A stretch of 64,000 nt of DNA from Oxyruncus cristatus (lineage: Eukaryota > Chordata > Aves > Passeriformes > Cotingidae), in contig VXAY01004762.1 of assembly GCA_013399855.1 (NCBI GenBank), forward strand, positions 124,001-188,000. Reading direction: 5' to 3'. Made by a program: the position numbers and the translations under genes. The notes under the pieces were generated by a model. The model ran no database searches, was not told the DNA's origin, and was given only the letters and a program-made list of their open reading frames with translations. Below, one piece after another: positions 12,901 through 24,297 of this stretch (the stretch's first letter is position 1; every line of letters starts with the position of its first letter).

Positions 12901-13875
12901 AAAAAAAAAAATCACTGTAATAAAGTTGTATTTCTCTGATCAAATCAGGAATGGACACTTCAATCTTTGGGGGCTGAGGAAGAGTTAACAGCAGTCCCTG
13001 CAAACAGCTCAGTCTTGTAGCAGAGCAAATTTCACACTGCCCTCACTACATTCCACTGGGTTACTGTGTAAAAGATACTCTTATTAAAGATTTTTATGCT
13101 ATTATTTAAAAACTTCCAAGCCAAGAGTTTTCTGCAGTCACACCTTGCCAATTTTAATGCCAACAGCTGTGCCAACCATATTTCCCATGTGCTTTACAAC
13201 TGTTTGCAGCAAACTAATACTGCCTCAGTTCATGTGGCTTCATTATAAAACACTTATTACAGCACATTTTAAAGAGAGATGCAATTCTTGTACAGCCCAC
13301 ACAGGCAAAGCACCCAGTTCAGTTCTGCCTCTTGTAGCTCTCCAGTTCAACAACATAAAAATGTTTTTTGATGCCGAATGTTTAAGAAATGTAAGATCAG
13401 TATAGGCAAGACTAGGAATAAACCTCTCTCCTTCACCCATCTGAAACTTAGACAAATATCAAACAAGCCATTTGTGCTTTTTGCTGATAGCAAGATCCCA
13501 GCAAATCTGTTCATGTATACTTAGTTCCTGTATACTTGGAAAATTATCTTGACAATTACAGTGACTGAATTGCGGATAAGGAAGTAAAAAAGTAACCTTT
13601 GTTACGGCTATCGAGCGATGATAAGAACTCGATACGATTGCTGGTTAATGTTTTTCTCCCACTGTGTTTTACGGGCAAAAGCAGTACTGCCCAATTGACA
13701 ATACAATTACTTTAGCAGAGAAAGGAAAACTGAGTGGACAACAGAGTTAATATTTCTAATGCCCAGATCTGTGCTCACCAGCAGAGTGTTCGGGTGCTCA
13801 CACATCAACAGAAGAAGTGTTTGCTATACAACTCAGTTCTCAGACACCAAAAGCTTAACTTCAGTCTAGAGTTAC
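9950..13875 (-). other. RYBP: RYBP intron 4 (about 3.9 kb)
   Basis: This intron separates exon 4 from exon 5. The donor is GTAACT and the acceptor ATTTTAG. No coding exon or RNA gene is recognised. It contains A-runs and a small CpG-containing inverted repeat (13609-13634). The frame of exon 5 stays open into this intron up to about 10467, but no splice or conservation evidence supports coding use. Confidence 0.85.
13609..13634. repeat. Small inverted repeat containing CpGs
   Basis: Perfect 7-bp arms TATCGAG (13609-13615) and CTCGATA (13628-13634) are separated by 12 bases in RYBP intron 4. The cluster of CpGs is unusual for this AT-rich intron. Confidence 0.7.
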
Positions 13876-13974
13876 CTTGAAGTGTGATTTGAGTCGCTGG
13901 TCTTTGTTGTAGTATTCCCAGACTGTATGCTGTTCGCTTCACTAGGAGGATCTTTCACAATATCTGACTTTGGT
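13876..13974 (-). CDS. RYBP: RYBP coding exon 4: serine/threonine-rich linker
   Basis: This 99-bp exon covers residues 112-145, with split codons at both ends. It starts PKSDIVKDPPSEANSIQSG and finishes TKTSDSNHTS. No folded domain is visible; it connects the lysine-rich region to the RING1B-binding module. The acceptor is TTATTACAG|A, after a pyrimidine-rich stretch, and the donor is TCAAG|GTAACT. The length is a multiple of three and both introns are phase 2, so skipping would keep the frame. A few residues (Val for Leu after SDI, the GNTTT stretch, SDSN) differ from the mammalian sequence as I recall it, and this is the most variable visible exon. It is too short to stand out as an open frame and was found by following the splice phase from its neighbours. 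Confidence 0.93.
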
Positions 13975-14085
13975 CTGTAATAATAGTTGGAGGGAAGAGG
14001 GAGAGCACGGTGTTAGTTTTAGCTGCACAATTAACCAGTGCCACTGACATCACACCATATTTAACAGTGTATCCTTCACACTTAC
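13975..14085 (-). other. RYBP: RYBP intron 3 (111 bp)
   Basis: This is a very short intron with donor GTAAGT and acceptor TTACAG, and a pyrimidine-rich tract (CTCTCCCTCTTCCCTCC) before the acceptor. Its length is a multiple of three, but in the exon 3 frame a TAA stop lies at 14082-14084, directly at the donor. A retained intron would therefore end the protein just after Lys112 and remove the RING1B-binding module. Confidence 0.9.
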
Positions 14086-14262
14086 TTAGTCTTCTTGTTA
14101 GTGTTCTTCTTTGTAACACTTGGACTAATTTCCTTCTCTTTGTCAGGTTTTTCTTTGTCTTGTTTTTCCACTTTCTCCTTCTTCTCCTTCTTAGGTGGTG
14201 GTGGGGTTGCATATTGCTGGGCAACTTGTTGTGCCACCAACTGAGAGTTTATTCTAGGTTTT
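14086..14262 (-). CDS. RYBP: RYBP coding exon 3: Gln-rich segment and lysine-rich linker
   Basis: This 177-bp exon covers residues 53-112, with split codons at both ends. It begins [18 protein letters not shown], runs through a short proline stretch (PPPP), then a highly charged Lys/Glu/Asp region ([20 protein letters not shown]), and ends [11 protein letters not shown]. In RYBP this is the flexible, low-complexity middle of the protein; no folded domain is expected. The acceptor is TTCTAG|A and the donor is CTAA|GTAAGT. Joining to exon 2 completes Arg53 (AG|A) and joining to exon 4 completes Lys112 (AA|A). Relative to the mammalian protein as I remember it, the charged block has a conservative Asp/Glu exchange. 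The next exon lies only 111 bp away. Confidence 0.95.
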
Positions 14263-17250
14263 CTAGAATGACAATAAAAAGAGAGATCTATAGTCAATTT
14301 TACACAGTAAAAATAACTACACTGAGAGCAGTATGAAGATTTATTTCAGCAACCAGGGAAGAACACTCCACTTAAAGAACCAAATGGATGTCCCTATTTA
14401 ACGTGAAGTACTACTGCTGTTACCAAACAAGATAGAAATTTTAAAATAAAGAAATACTCCAAAGTGCTGTTTCATCAGTTTTTAGCATCTAACATTCTTA
14501 AGTATAATGCTCCCTTTCTTCCATCCGTATCATGAAATCACAGCCAATTTTGGGGGGGACAATAGTGAAAAAGCAGCTTTTTAAGAAGCTGCCAGCCATG
14601 CACTGTGGCTACACTTGAGGAGAAGGAACAGAATGTGATTAAAAAAAAAGTTTCCTGATAAACATCAGTCTCCTTCATATCTTTCAATTTAATTTCTCAA
14701 ATGAGCTTCTGGTTCCCCACAGCAGCAAACCTTGCACAAACAACAATGAACAAGAGAAGGTAACTGAGATGACTTTGTCCCAAGGGCCGGGAGCGAAGCT
14801 GGCTGGCAGGAGCCCAGGAGACAAGTGGGCATTCACACTTCCACAGGGAATGGCAGTGCCAGCCTCCGACACTCCGTCCTCACACAATTGTCTGCAGTCC
14901 CTGGTGGGGCTCGGACAAAAAACACAAGCAAACTGCCTTTCAAAGACAACTTCCATTTCAAATTGTGGCTTACACAAAGAGCAGCCTCTCATGTAACCAA
15001 TACCTTGCTTATTGGCCCTCACATATCCTGCAGGAATTGCTGCCTTTGTATCTCATTCCTCATCCAAACTCTAATGCCCTCTCAGCTTGACAACTCAACA
15101 CCTCTCCCCCCGGCTTGGCATATCACAAAGCAGTTTATACCCTGAATACTCTGGCTATCCGTGATTGATTCTATCCCTTCAATATGTCAGAAAGATCTAT
15201 GCTCCCTGTGTCCACACAGCTTGTGGGAGTTAAAAAAAAGCAGGTAATCAACTCCATTAGTCGTCCCTAACGAACCACATACTAATTGGAGCAGTTGCTC
15301 AGGCTTGTCCAGAGCTGTTAAACGCTTATGAATATGATTCAAATTTTGTACATAGATCTGACTACAACAGCCAATGAAAGCTGTACCCAAATATCATCAG
15401 GGCTATAACTGGCACACAGAACCCCAAGGGTTTCTGCTGCAGAGCTCTGTACCCACACCCAGCTTTTACTGCAAACATCTAGAGAGACTTCAAGAAGCTA
15501 TTTAGTGGTTTCACATGCTAAAAAAAAAAAAAAAAGTACAAACCACTAATTGCTCACATGTAACATCTGCACTTAGAGATGATACAGACAATGGAAGACC
15601 CAGAGAATTTCTATTCCCTGTCACAAGCAAATCCAAGTATCTAATGAGCATCTCTTGGTACTGGTTTCCTGTGTAATGCTACCAAGTTACTACTGAAGCC
15701 AGACATACACAAATATTTCGTTTCACTGCCACAGTTATATGCATACCACACCACAAAGTCTGTGCAACAGGTTGTATTCAGGCTCCTTATCCATCTCAAC
15801 ACCACTGTGGTTTATTCACCCAACACAGAAACTCTAACTCATTTTATGCTGCAATCTGCGTACATGTCTGAGTGAACAAAGATGATCTGGTCTTCAGCTT
15901 TAAGTAAGTGTGATGCTGAAACGTTCCACAGATCAGGTAATGCAGTTACCAGTTCCACAGAACAGTGAAGATACTGAGCATCCCTGAAATCCAGTACACA
16001 GCAATTTCTGTCTGCGTGACTGAGAACAAATACGTTAAATGAAGTTGTTTGGTTACACGGAAAAGATTTTCAGATTGATGCAGCCACACTAAAAGCTGAC
16101 AACAGTAACTTGTGTCAAGCAATCTGCTCACCGCCTACTGCAAAAAAAGATAAAATGTCAAGAAATCTTCAAAGAAAGGGCAGATACCATCTCCCTACAT
16201 GATTATACATGATTAACCTCACTGCTTGAAGCTGCCACTTCTGCCCAGACTTACAGTTATTCACTGTTTACACAACCAGCTAAGTCAGGAACCCAAGCCA
16301 TTCACGGGAAATCCCAATTCATGAATCTGAGGGTTTTTCCTATTTTGCACGACTCTGATGTGCTGCTTGTAATGTTATTTCCAAGCCTTGTTTCCAACCA
16401 AGCTGCCCTTCCTGTTGCAGGAGTGCTGCACTGCTTGAATCAAGACACAAATTTTAAACCAGAAACTTCATCTAAAATAAACCCCCCCATATAATAAATA
16501 CGTCACACCATATTTCCCCAGAGAAGGCCGGAATGCCAAAAGAACCAGGCTTAAAGCACTCCTGTGAAGATAATTCATCCTGTGCTCTTCCTCTCCCTAT
16601 TGGTGCCTGTGACACTGACATTACTACCACAACTTCTCCAAACCTCATATTTACATATTCCCTCTTACACACCAGGATGGCTCACTGGTGAGGGCAAAGC
16701 CAAAACTGGAAGAGAAGAGAGTGGGAAGGAGACAGCAACCTGAAGCAAGGGGTCCAGCCCTGCTCACGGGGTCCCTCCTGCATGAGGAAGGGAGCAGAAA
16801 GATGCTGAGACTTCGGTCAACACTGAGCACGTTCCAAGATCTCCTGTGCTACCAGAACAGATTTTATTAAAAATAATGCAAATAACTCAACAAATAGCTT
16901 TCCAATTCCTAACCTGACTGTTTCGCTCACGCTAGCAGCAAGCTTAGGAAGAGGATAAAAATTAGGTAATTTAAGCAACTGGTATACTAATAGTAATAAT
17001 AATTGCAGTAATAAGATCCTTCAAGTAAGGCCCACAGTGCCACTACAGCCAGGATACACTGGTTACAAGGCCTTTACTAAAAAGCCAAGCAAAGCAAGTC
17101 GAGCAGTGCGTTTTTAACCACAGTAAACTATAACCAAAGGAACTACAATGGAGCGAAGCAGCTGTACTACCCAAAACTTGCTCCAAGTTTCGCTGCCTAC
17201 CAAAAACACACTCAAGGCTACCTAACATCCCCAGCACAGATTATACAAGC

Positions 17251-17540
17251 ACACAGAAGGGTTTGGGTTAGAAGGGACCTTAAAGTCCACCCAGGTCCAG
17301 GGATGAGGCAGGCACAGCTTCTCTGTGCCAGGAACTCACCACCTTCACAGGGAAGAATTTCTTCCCTGTATCTAATTTAAATCTACCTCTTTCAGTTAAA
17401 AGCAATTCCCCCTTGTCCTATCACTACATGCCCTTGTAGATCATCCCTCCAGACTCCTTTCCTGCCTGTACAGCCATCCGTCCATATCCTAGTCATGTTG
17501 TGTGTCAAAGCAGCTCTCCTCAAGAGTGTTGTGAATTCTT
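17251..17540 (-). mobile_element. CR1 LINE fragment in RYBP intron 2
   Basis: CR1 words appear in reverse complement: GGTTTGGGTTAGAAGGGACC, then AACTCACCACCTTCACAGGG, AAGAATTTCTTCCCTGTATC and CCCTTGTCCTATCACTACA. The first ~210 bases are clear; the high-coordinate end is degraded and uncertain. Confidence 0.88.
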
Positions 17541-18730
17541 TTCCAGCTGTGGCAGCAGAAAGCTTGCACTGCCTTCTAAAAATAAGGAAAAAAGTGAATC
17601 CAATAATATTTTGCAGTGGATACTAGTAATCTTCCCTTTCAGAATCTGAACTAGGAAGGAAAAAAGGAGAGAAACAAGGCTCATTCCCACCTGGGCGGCA
17701 ACAATTTAACAGGGAGTCCTAAGAGCAGAAAGATCCCTTCTTTCCTTTTCTGTTTTTGAACACTCAATGTGTCTAAGACCCTAATTTTTTTTCCAGCTGG
17801 TCTTTTTATTGATTTTTTTCCTGCCACTTCCAGAAAGAATGCTTCAACCCAAATACACCACTGTTATATTAAAGTAAGTTATCACTTGAGCGGAACAACT
17901 TGAACAGAAAGTTGCAACCACTTCTAAACTCTGTAAGAATAAACAGCCACAGAAAAAAGTATTAACCATTTTTTTTATCCCCAAAATGTTCTTACCAGTT
18001 TACTTTCTGTAACATTAAACTGTTCATGTGCACAAAGAATACATCTAAATTACAAAAATCAAACTCCCCAACTCAGCCTTTTCCAAGCTTTCTAACCAGC
18101 ACTCATGCTTAAGAAACAGCTATACTGGCATTTACTAGAAGGTTTAAAGTATCAACATTACTCACAAACCACAAGAAGCTGACAAGTCTCAACTTCCCAA
18201 AAATTATCTGAAGAGATGCAGTACTTAGTATTAGACTTAGTTCTTGAATTTTCAAAGCAAGTATCTGAAGTAGGTATGTTTACTCCTACCTGAGCATTAT
18301 GATGGTAAAGTCACACTTTGCTTGGAAAATTTCCCTTAATTTAGGTGACAGCTAAAGATCCAACACTGATGTGACAAACAAATGCACGTTGTCATCTTTC
18401 TTTTTACAGCATGAAGAGGATTGTCTTCTCCCTCTCTAAAACTAAGAGCAATTAAACAAAATTAAACTGTGCTTTCAAAGTTATGCACTGACAAATAAAT
18501 TGTTTCACATTAATTAAACCGTAGTTTACCTCTCTCAGGAGAAGATACTTGCACAACAACTAACGACCTTTGCAGCAAGGACACTCTGCTGCATGAAAAA
18601 GCTGAAACATGTGTCTACCGTAAGAATGGCTGCAGCATCTGGGCCTCATCATCTACTACCATAAGTGATGCACACAAATAGTCTTTACTACCTTTTAGTA
18701 ACAGACCAGCACAGAACTACTGTGCCTGCA

Positions 18731-18774
18731 AATATATATATATACACACGCACACACATATATATACACACACT
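18731..18774. repeat. Mixed AT/AC microsatellite
   Basis: TA repeats pass into CACA repeats, back to TATA and again to CACA, within RYBP intron 2. Confidence 0.9.
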
Positions 18775-21700
18775 ACATGCAAATAATATCACACCCTCGG
18801 ATTGTCATATGAAGTGACACTGGGAGGTTTGGCTCATGGGAAGTGGAATAAATGCAAGACCTTTCCTGAAGGGCTTGTTGCCTGTGTAGCACTGTGCTCT
18901 TTAAATAAATAAAAAATTAAAAATTAAAACCCGAACTGTAACTTTTAGGTTCTGGCAAGCACCTCACAGTGTTTCACTACTTGCATCTCCTTCTGTATCT
19001 CAAAGCTTTCCCTTTAAAGCCTGTCTCAGGACCAAATCCAGAGCACTGACACCCAGGAATTTTGCTGTAGCCCCTGCAGCTGGGCTCGGGAGTGGAGCAG
19101 CACAAATCACTGCACATCCCACACATGGGAGTTACTCAGACCTGGATTTGGAGAGGGATATAGGAGGATAAGTTGCATTGTATTTCTCATGTGACCCCAA
19201 TTCCTATATCTGTTTGGGATTTCTCTGGTCCCTCTGCCCTGAGGAAAAGGAAGCCACCTGCCTCCTGCAGACACCATGGAGCAGGGAAATGACTGGGCTT
19301 TATACCCACAGACCTTGAGGGACTCTGGCAACCCCCAGGAATGTGGATCTAATTACAGCCACTCTTACTTTCCCACAACTATGTTATCAGAAGAATGAAA
19401 GTGGCATCGAGTGGGATTTCAGAGTCAAAAGCCTCGTGCAACGTGAAGTAGGGAGGATTTGGATAATTTCATGCTGTTCTGGCTTTGATGCACGTGGCGA
19501 TAGCAGGCGACCTCTGCGCGGCTCCACGGCTCTCTGAGAAAATGTGTTTCAGACGCTGTGCAGTGTGAAGTACATGATTATTTTAATAACCCCAGTCGCA
19601 CACAAATGTGGCTTTGCTCAAAGAAAAACAAGAAAACAAGCCTGAAAGTATTTACAGTGTTTATAAAACAGTTAGTGCCAAAACAATAACACAACAGGCA
19701 TCCTTCTGAGCATAAAGCAAGGTTAGAAATCAACCCATGAGCACAAACAAAATTAATGTCGCCTTAAAAGAGTTTTACACCCAGAAGAACCAAAGCTTTG
19801 GAGAAATTAAGCTATAAATATGATGGGTGAGCCCTCATTCCTGCATGCATATTTTCCAGCTCATTTGTGATGACCACATGGTCCTTTTTAGCAACCAGAA
19901 GAAGGATGAATGGACAAATTGTCCTTAGTGTACAACTGCAAAGCAGTATGGAAGCTGTATACATTTATCTCAAGTTCTCCATGGGATCCAAGACCACAGA
20001 GTAACAATAAAAACAGTAAAAGAAGACTAGCAGGACAAACTGCAAGAAATATGTGACTGAGCAATATTTTGTAGAAAGAACAGATTTTTCCTTTAACACT
20101 GACGTGCTAACGCTGTGCTTTTATTTAAAAGACAGATGTTTTAAAAAAGTTAATCACAGGAACACCCACTTCTGGGGCGCAGGTGTTGGGCACAGCAACA
20201 TGCTTGAAAGACAGAGTGTTAAGTCTGAACGCTTTGGAAAAAGAACACGAAAGAAAATAACAGCTTCACACAAAGCAAGCAATTGTTTGTCACAGAATAA
20301 AGTAAGTACATTTAGAAGTGTACAGCCTCCTCCCAAAACTGTTCAACATCCTCCTTGACCATCCAGCCCACTGGCTCCTACCTCCTCCTCGGAAGAGTCA
20401 AGAATAGGCAGCACAGAGATAAAGAAGCCTCAGTTTCACCAATAAATATTCCCGGCCACAACAACAAACCTTGAGCTGTTCAGACTTCAGAACAGTATTT
20501 TAAACTTTTTGTTTGTCCACCAGAAGGTTTTAGACTTCAGGTCATTTCTCACAGTTCGAACAACCCCCATGTCCCTTCTGTTTTTCACTTAAAAAGTTAA
20601 AAATTACATGCAGCACTTAACATTTAGTGGGTTGACAAAGCTGCCAGCTCCCTGCCTTTTTGGGAAAATCTGTTTTTCATCAATTTTTCTCCTTTTTTTT
20701 TTTTTAAATCCAATTAAGAATGGGAAAATTATTAAATGAAATGCAAGCTGTCACCTCCATTTTACAGAACAGGACAGGCACTACTGTTTGCTAGAAAGTG
20801 GCTGGTCACTGCCTCTGTGCCACTAGAGGAGAGCTGAGACTCCTAGAATAATGCCTGTGAAAAGAATACTCCTTTTACTTGTTACTGAAGAACATTGCTT
20901 ACTTTTAATTATTTGGGTGTATTTACAAAGCAAAGTGTATAAATCAAAGAGTTTTATTCCCAAGAGCTGCCACTGCACAGATCCTGTAGCTCACATTTCT
21001 GATTTGTTTAGTGAAAATATGGTAAAAAATAACAAAACCAGTGCTGAGAGTCCCAGAATTGCTCGATGTAGCTATCTCAGTCTGACTGCTCAATAGCATA
21101 GTGCAATAGGTTTTTCAATACTTTTACAATTCTTTGTTAATACTCATTGTTTCATATAATCCCATTACAAAACAGTCTAAAGTCAGGGCCATAAGACGTT
21201 TTTGGAAGCAGTTTGACCAGAATTTTGCCACCCTGAAGCTGAGTACTCACAGAATTCCTCAAAACACCCGTTCTAATACAGTACAGAACTGGAAACTGCA
21301 AATACTGTTTGTTGGTACCACCACAAATCCAAACACAAAAGCAGATCTGGACCATTCACCTCCTATGAGGAACATCTCATATGGTGCTTCTTTCACAGCT
21401 GGATTTAGGACCTGGTGGGCTGCCAGCAGGAAAGGAGTCCTGAGCCAGAGAACAGGGCTATTTGGGAATTTGTTGGAAAATTTTCAGTGGAGAAGCAGCA
21501 CTGTTTGCATTTTTGCAAGTACGCAGCTTCTCTTTCGGTGTTGTTTTTTTTTTTTTTTTCCCCTCAAGGGAAACTGATAAATCACAGGCCAGGCTTTCTG
21601 CTTAAAATGAAGTGAACCTGAGAGCGACCATAAACCTGGGTCTGTTCCACCAAGTCTCATGGGCTCTGCTCACCTCACTGCCCTGCTCCTCGTCTATCAC

Positions 21701-22259
21701 ACAATACAGCAAAAATCATCCAGAAAGAGATATCGAACACAAGACGTATCTATGGTCCGTGTGTTTTGCACCACAGGTTTATTCTGCTGTGCCTCTGTAG
21801 AGGGTTCTCAATACCAAGCAGTGTAAGACACAAGCTCCTGTACACTCTGCAAAACCACCCCTGTAGGGTCTCCTGCAAAACAGCCCTTCAAGAACAACCA
21901 CCTTGCCCTTTTTGCAGCTATTTAATTTGAAATCACAAAACTGCAAAAGGAAGAGTTAAACAGGAGCTGTTCTTCAGGCTTCTTTGATACAAAAGCAAGG
22001 ATGGAAATAGCAGTGATGGTGAATAATGCTGAGTATCAGTTATTGGAACGGAGCCTGGGGTTTACTTAACTGCTAATTCTGTAAAATTTAGCTTACTACG
22101 TCTCCAGGAGGCAAAACAAAAGTCATGCTGAAGTTTTGGAAGAAATGCTGCTGTTTCTCCTCTTAGAGGAAAAGCCTGCCTGGAAGCACAGGCAGTGCTG
22201 GCACTCTCACCTCTCTTCTCACCTGTAGCATCCATCTAAGCTGCAACAGCAGATCACAT

Positions 22260-22400
22260 CTTCCATCCCTGGCAGTGTCTAAGGCCAGGCTGGATGAGGC
22301 TTTGAGGAAACTGGTCCAGTGGAAGGTGTCCCTGCTCACGGTAAGGGGTTGGAACGGGATGAGCTTTAAGATCCCTTCCAACCCAAACCACTCAATGTCC
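22260..22400 (+). mobile_element. CR1 LINE fragment in RYBP intron 2
   Basis: It reads in the CR1 forward direction: CCATCCCTGGCAGTGTCTAA, GGCCAGGCTGGATGAGGC, GGAAGGTGTCCCTGCTCACG, ending GATCCCTTCCAACCCAAACC. It is antisense to RYBP transcription and opposite in orientation to the other intron 2 copies. Confidence 0.9.
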
Positions 22401-24274
22401 ATAAGACAAAACTACATAGCCTGAATTACAGTTTTTCAGATGGTTTCCTGCTCCACTATTTTACATAAAAAAAAATAATTTTCTACTAAGATTTTTTTTA
22501 ATGGCCCATTTAAAAAAATAACCATAAATTAAGAAAAAGAGGACAATACATCTCTTTTGCTTAAAACAAAACTTGCAATATGTAATAGATTAAAATAGCA
22601 TCAATTTGCAATTGCAACATCACCCTAAAGTCCAGCTGAACAAAACCAACTCTACAACTCCCCTTCCTGCCCTCTCCCTAAGCCTATCAGCAGTAGTAGG
22701 TTAGGTCCATGGCTAGGCATTCCAGAAAGAGCACTGCTTCCAATTCAGTAACTGCATTTCTAGTCAGTAAGTTCTACAGCGGCAGAAAAACTGTGCGAAT
22801 ATACACAAAATCCACAAGCCAAATGAGATGCAACTGTAAGTGTAAAACATCACCCCAAGCCCAAATTTGAAAAGATGGCCTTGAGATCACAAAATCATTT
22901 CGCTTGGGCATGTGAAATTTCCTTGGTCATCAATAATTTTATAGTCACATATTGCAAGTGCTGCACAAGCTTCATTTCTAGAAACGTACTGAAATTGCCC
23001 TTCTCATGCTATTGACCCATCACTGATCCACTCAGAGCTTCAGTTTAATCCATCACTGAAAACTCAAATTGGTATTGCAGCAGGTTGTACATCGAGAGGG
23101 TAACATTTAGCATGCAGCTGCTTCTGGTGTTTTCATCTACAGCCATACCTTACTGCAAAACACCAAGTGTTCCATGATTTACAAGGACTTATGAAGTTGT
23201 TATGGAAAATCCCCGATCTCAGCACAGAATTTACTTGCCTACAAGCACCAGAATGATGATAAAACTAAGGCCATTTTACTTGCTTGACAAAAATAAGCTG
23301 CTCTCACTAGCAAAAATTTGAAAACAGTTCATAAAGCTGGCAGTGACCAAGATGTGCATAATAAAATACAGAGATTTACAACAAAAACAATTACTTAAAA
23401 TACTTCTTCCTATTTGACTGTTTATTAAGATATGTGTAATCCTGAGAAAAGTGAACAGGCTCAAAACTTCCTGTTGAGTAACCAAAGTGCAATTGGCAGC
23501 ATCAGGGCATAAACGAGTCTGATGAAAATTCACAGACGTAGATTCCCCAAAGAAACTGCTCATGGCTATTGTATTATAAATTAAAATAACAAAAATCTTA
23601 TGAAAAGGATAGTTTTAGCAACTCTAGCTAGAGTTAAAAACTAGGAACACTAGACCTGGTGTTATAAAAGTGCCTTACCACTGCTGCCAATATATATATA
23701 TTTCTGTTTCAGGCACTGAAATCTTGAGTAATAACAGAAATTGTCATGTATAGAACATCCTTTAATCCAGCTTGACATGTCCCTTCTGTGAGCATCTGCC
23801 TCCAGGTTTTGGGATACTCAAGCCTCACACTTCAAAATCACAGCAGGAGAGAGACCAAACTTGGAAAACAAGCAACAAAAAAGGGAGAGATGCTCAGAAA
23901 ATGAGCTCCCTACCAAAAAAAGGATATGTCATTTAAATCCTAAAGTTGATCCCCTCCCCAAAAGCTTGTATTAAAACTAAAGTGTAAACTACATTTCAAA
24001 AAGCCTCCTTCTTAAAAGTGTGCTATTGGGTAAGCACAAAGAAAAACTGATACTTTTCTCTCTTGTAGGAAGATTTCTACTGAGCAACTCTCTTGCAAAG
24101 TCCCCTTAAAACATTGCTTGTATGACACTGGAACACTGTACATTTAAAAAAGAAGACTTCTCTATCATTTCCCAACCAGGATAAGTCCAGATAGAAGCAA
24201 AATGAGAAATTCCCAGTTCTACAATGGATGCTGAATAGACTCAATAGGCCCTAAATCCCTAGGGATGCCATATT

Positions 24275-24297
24275 AAAAAAAAAAAAAAAAAAAAAAA
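24275..24297. repeat. A homopolymer (23 bases)
   Basis: This is a perfect A run in RYBP intron 2. I see no SINE or processed-gene body directly upstream, so I treat it as a simple repeat. Confidence 0.9.

Noticed and set aside
13955..14224. Arg/Lys-rich 89-codon frame over exon 3
   Set aside because: It is an out-of-frame reading of the true RYBP exon 3; the correct frame matches RYBP and splices in phase.
24275..24297. Possible poly(A) tail of a processed pseudogene or SINE
   Set aside because: No recognisable gene or SINE body precedes it on either strand and no target-site duplication stands out.
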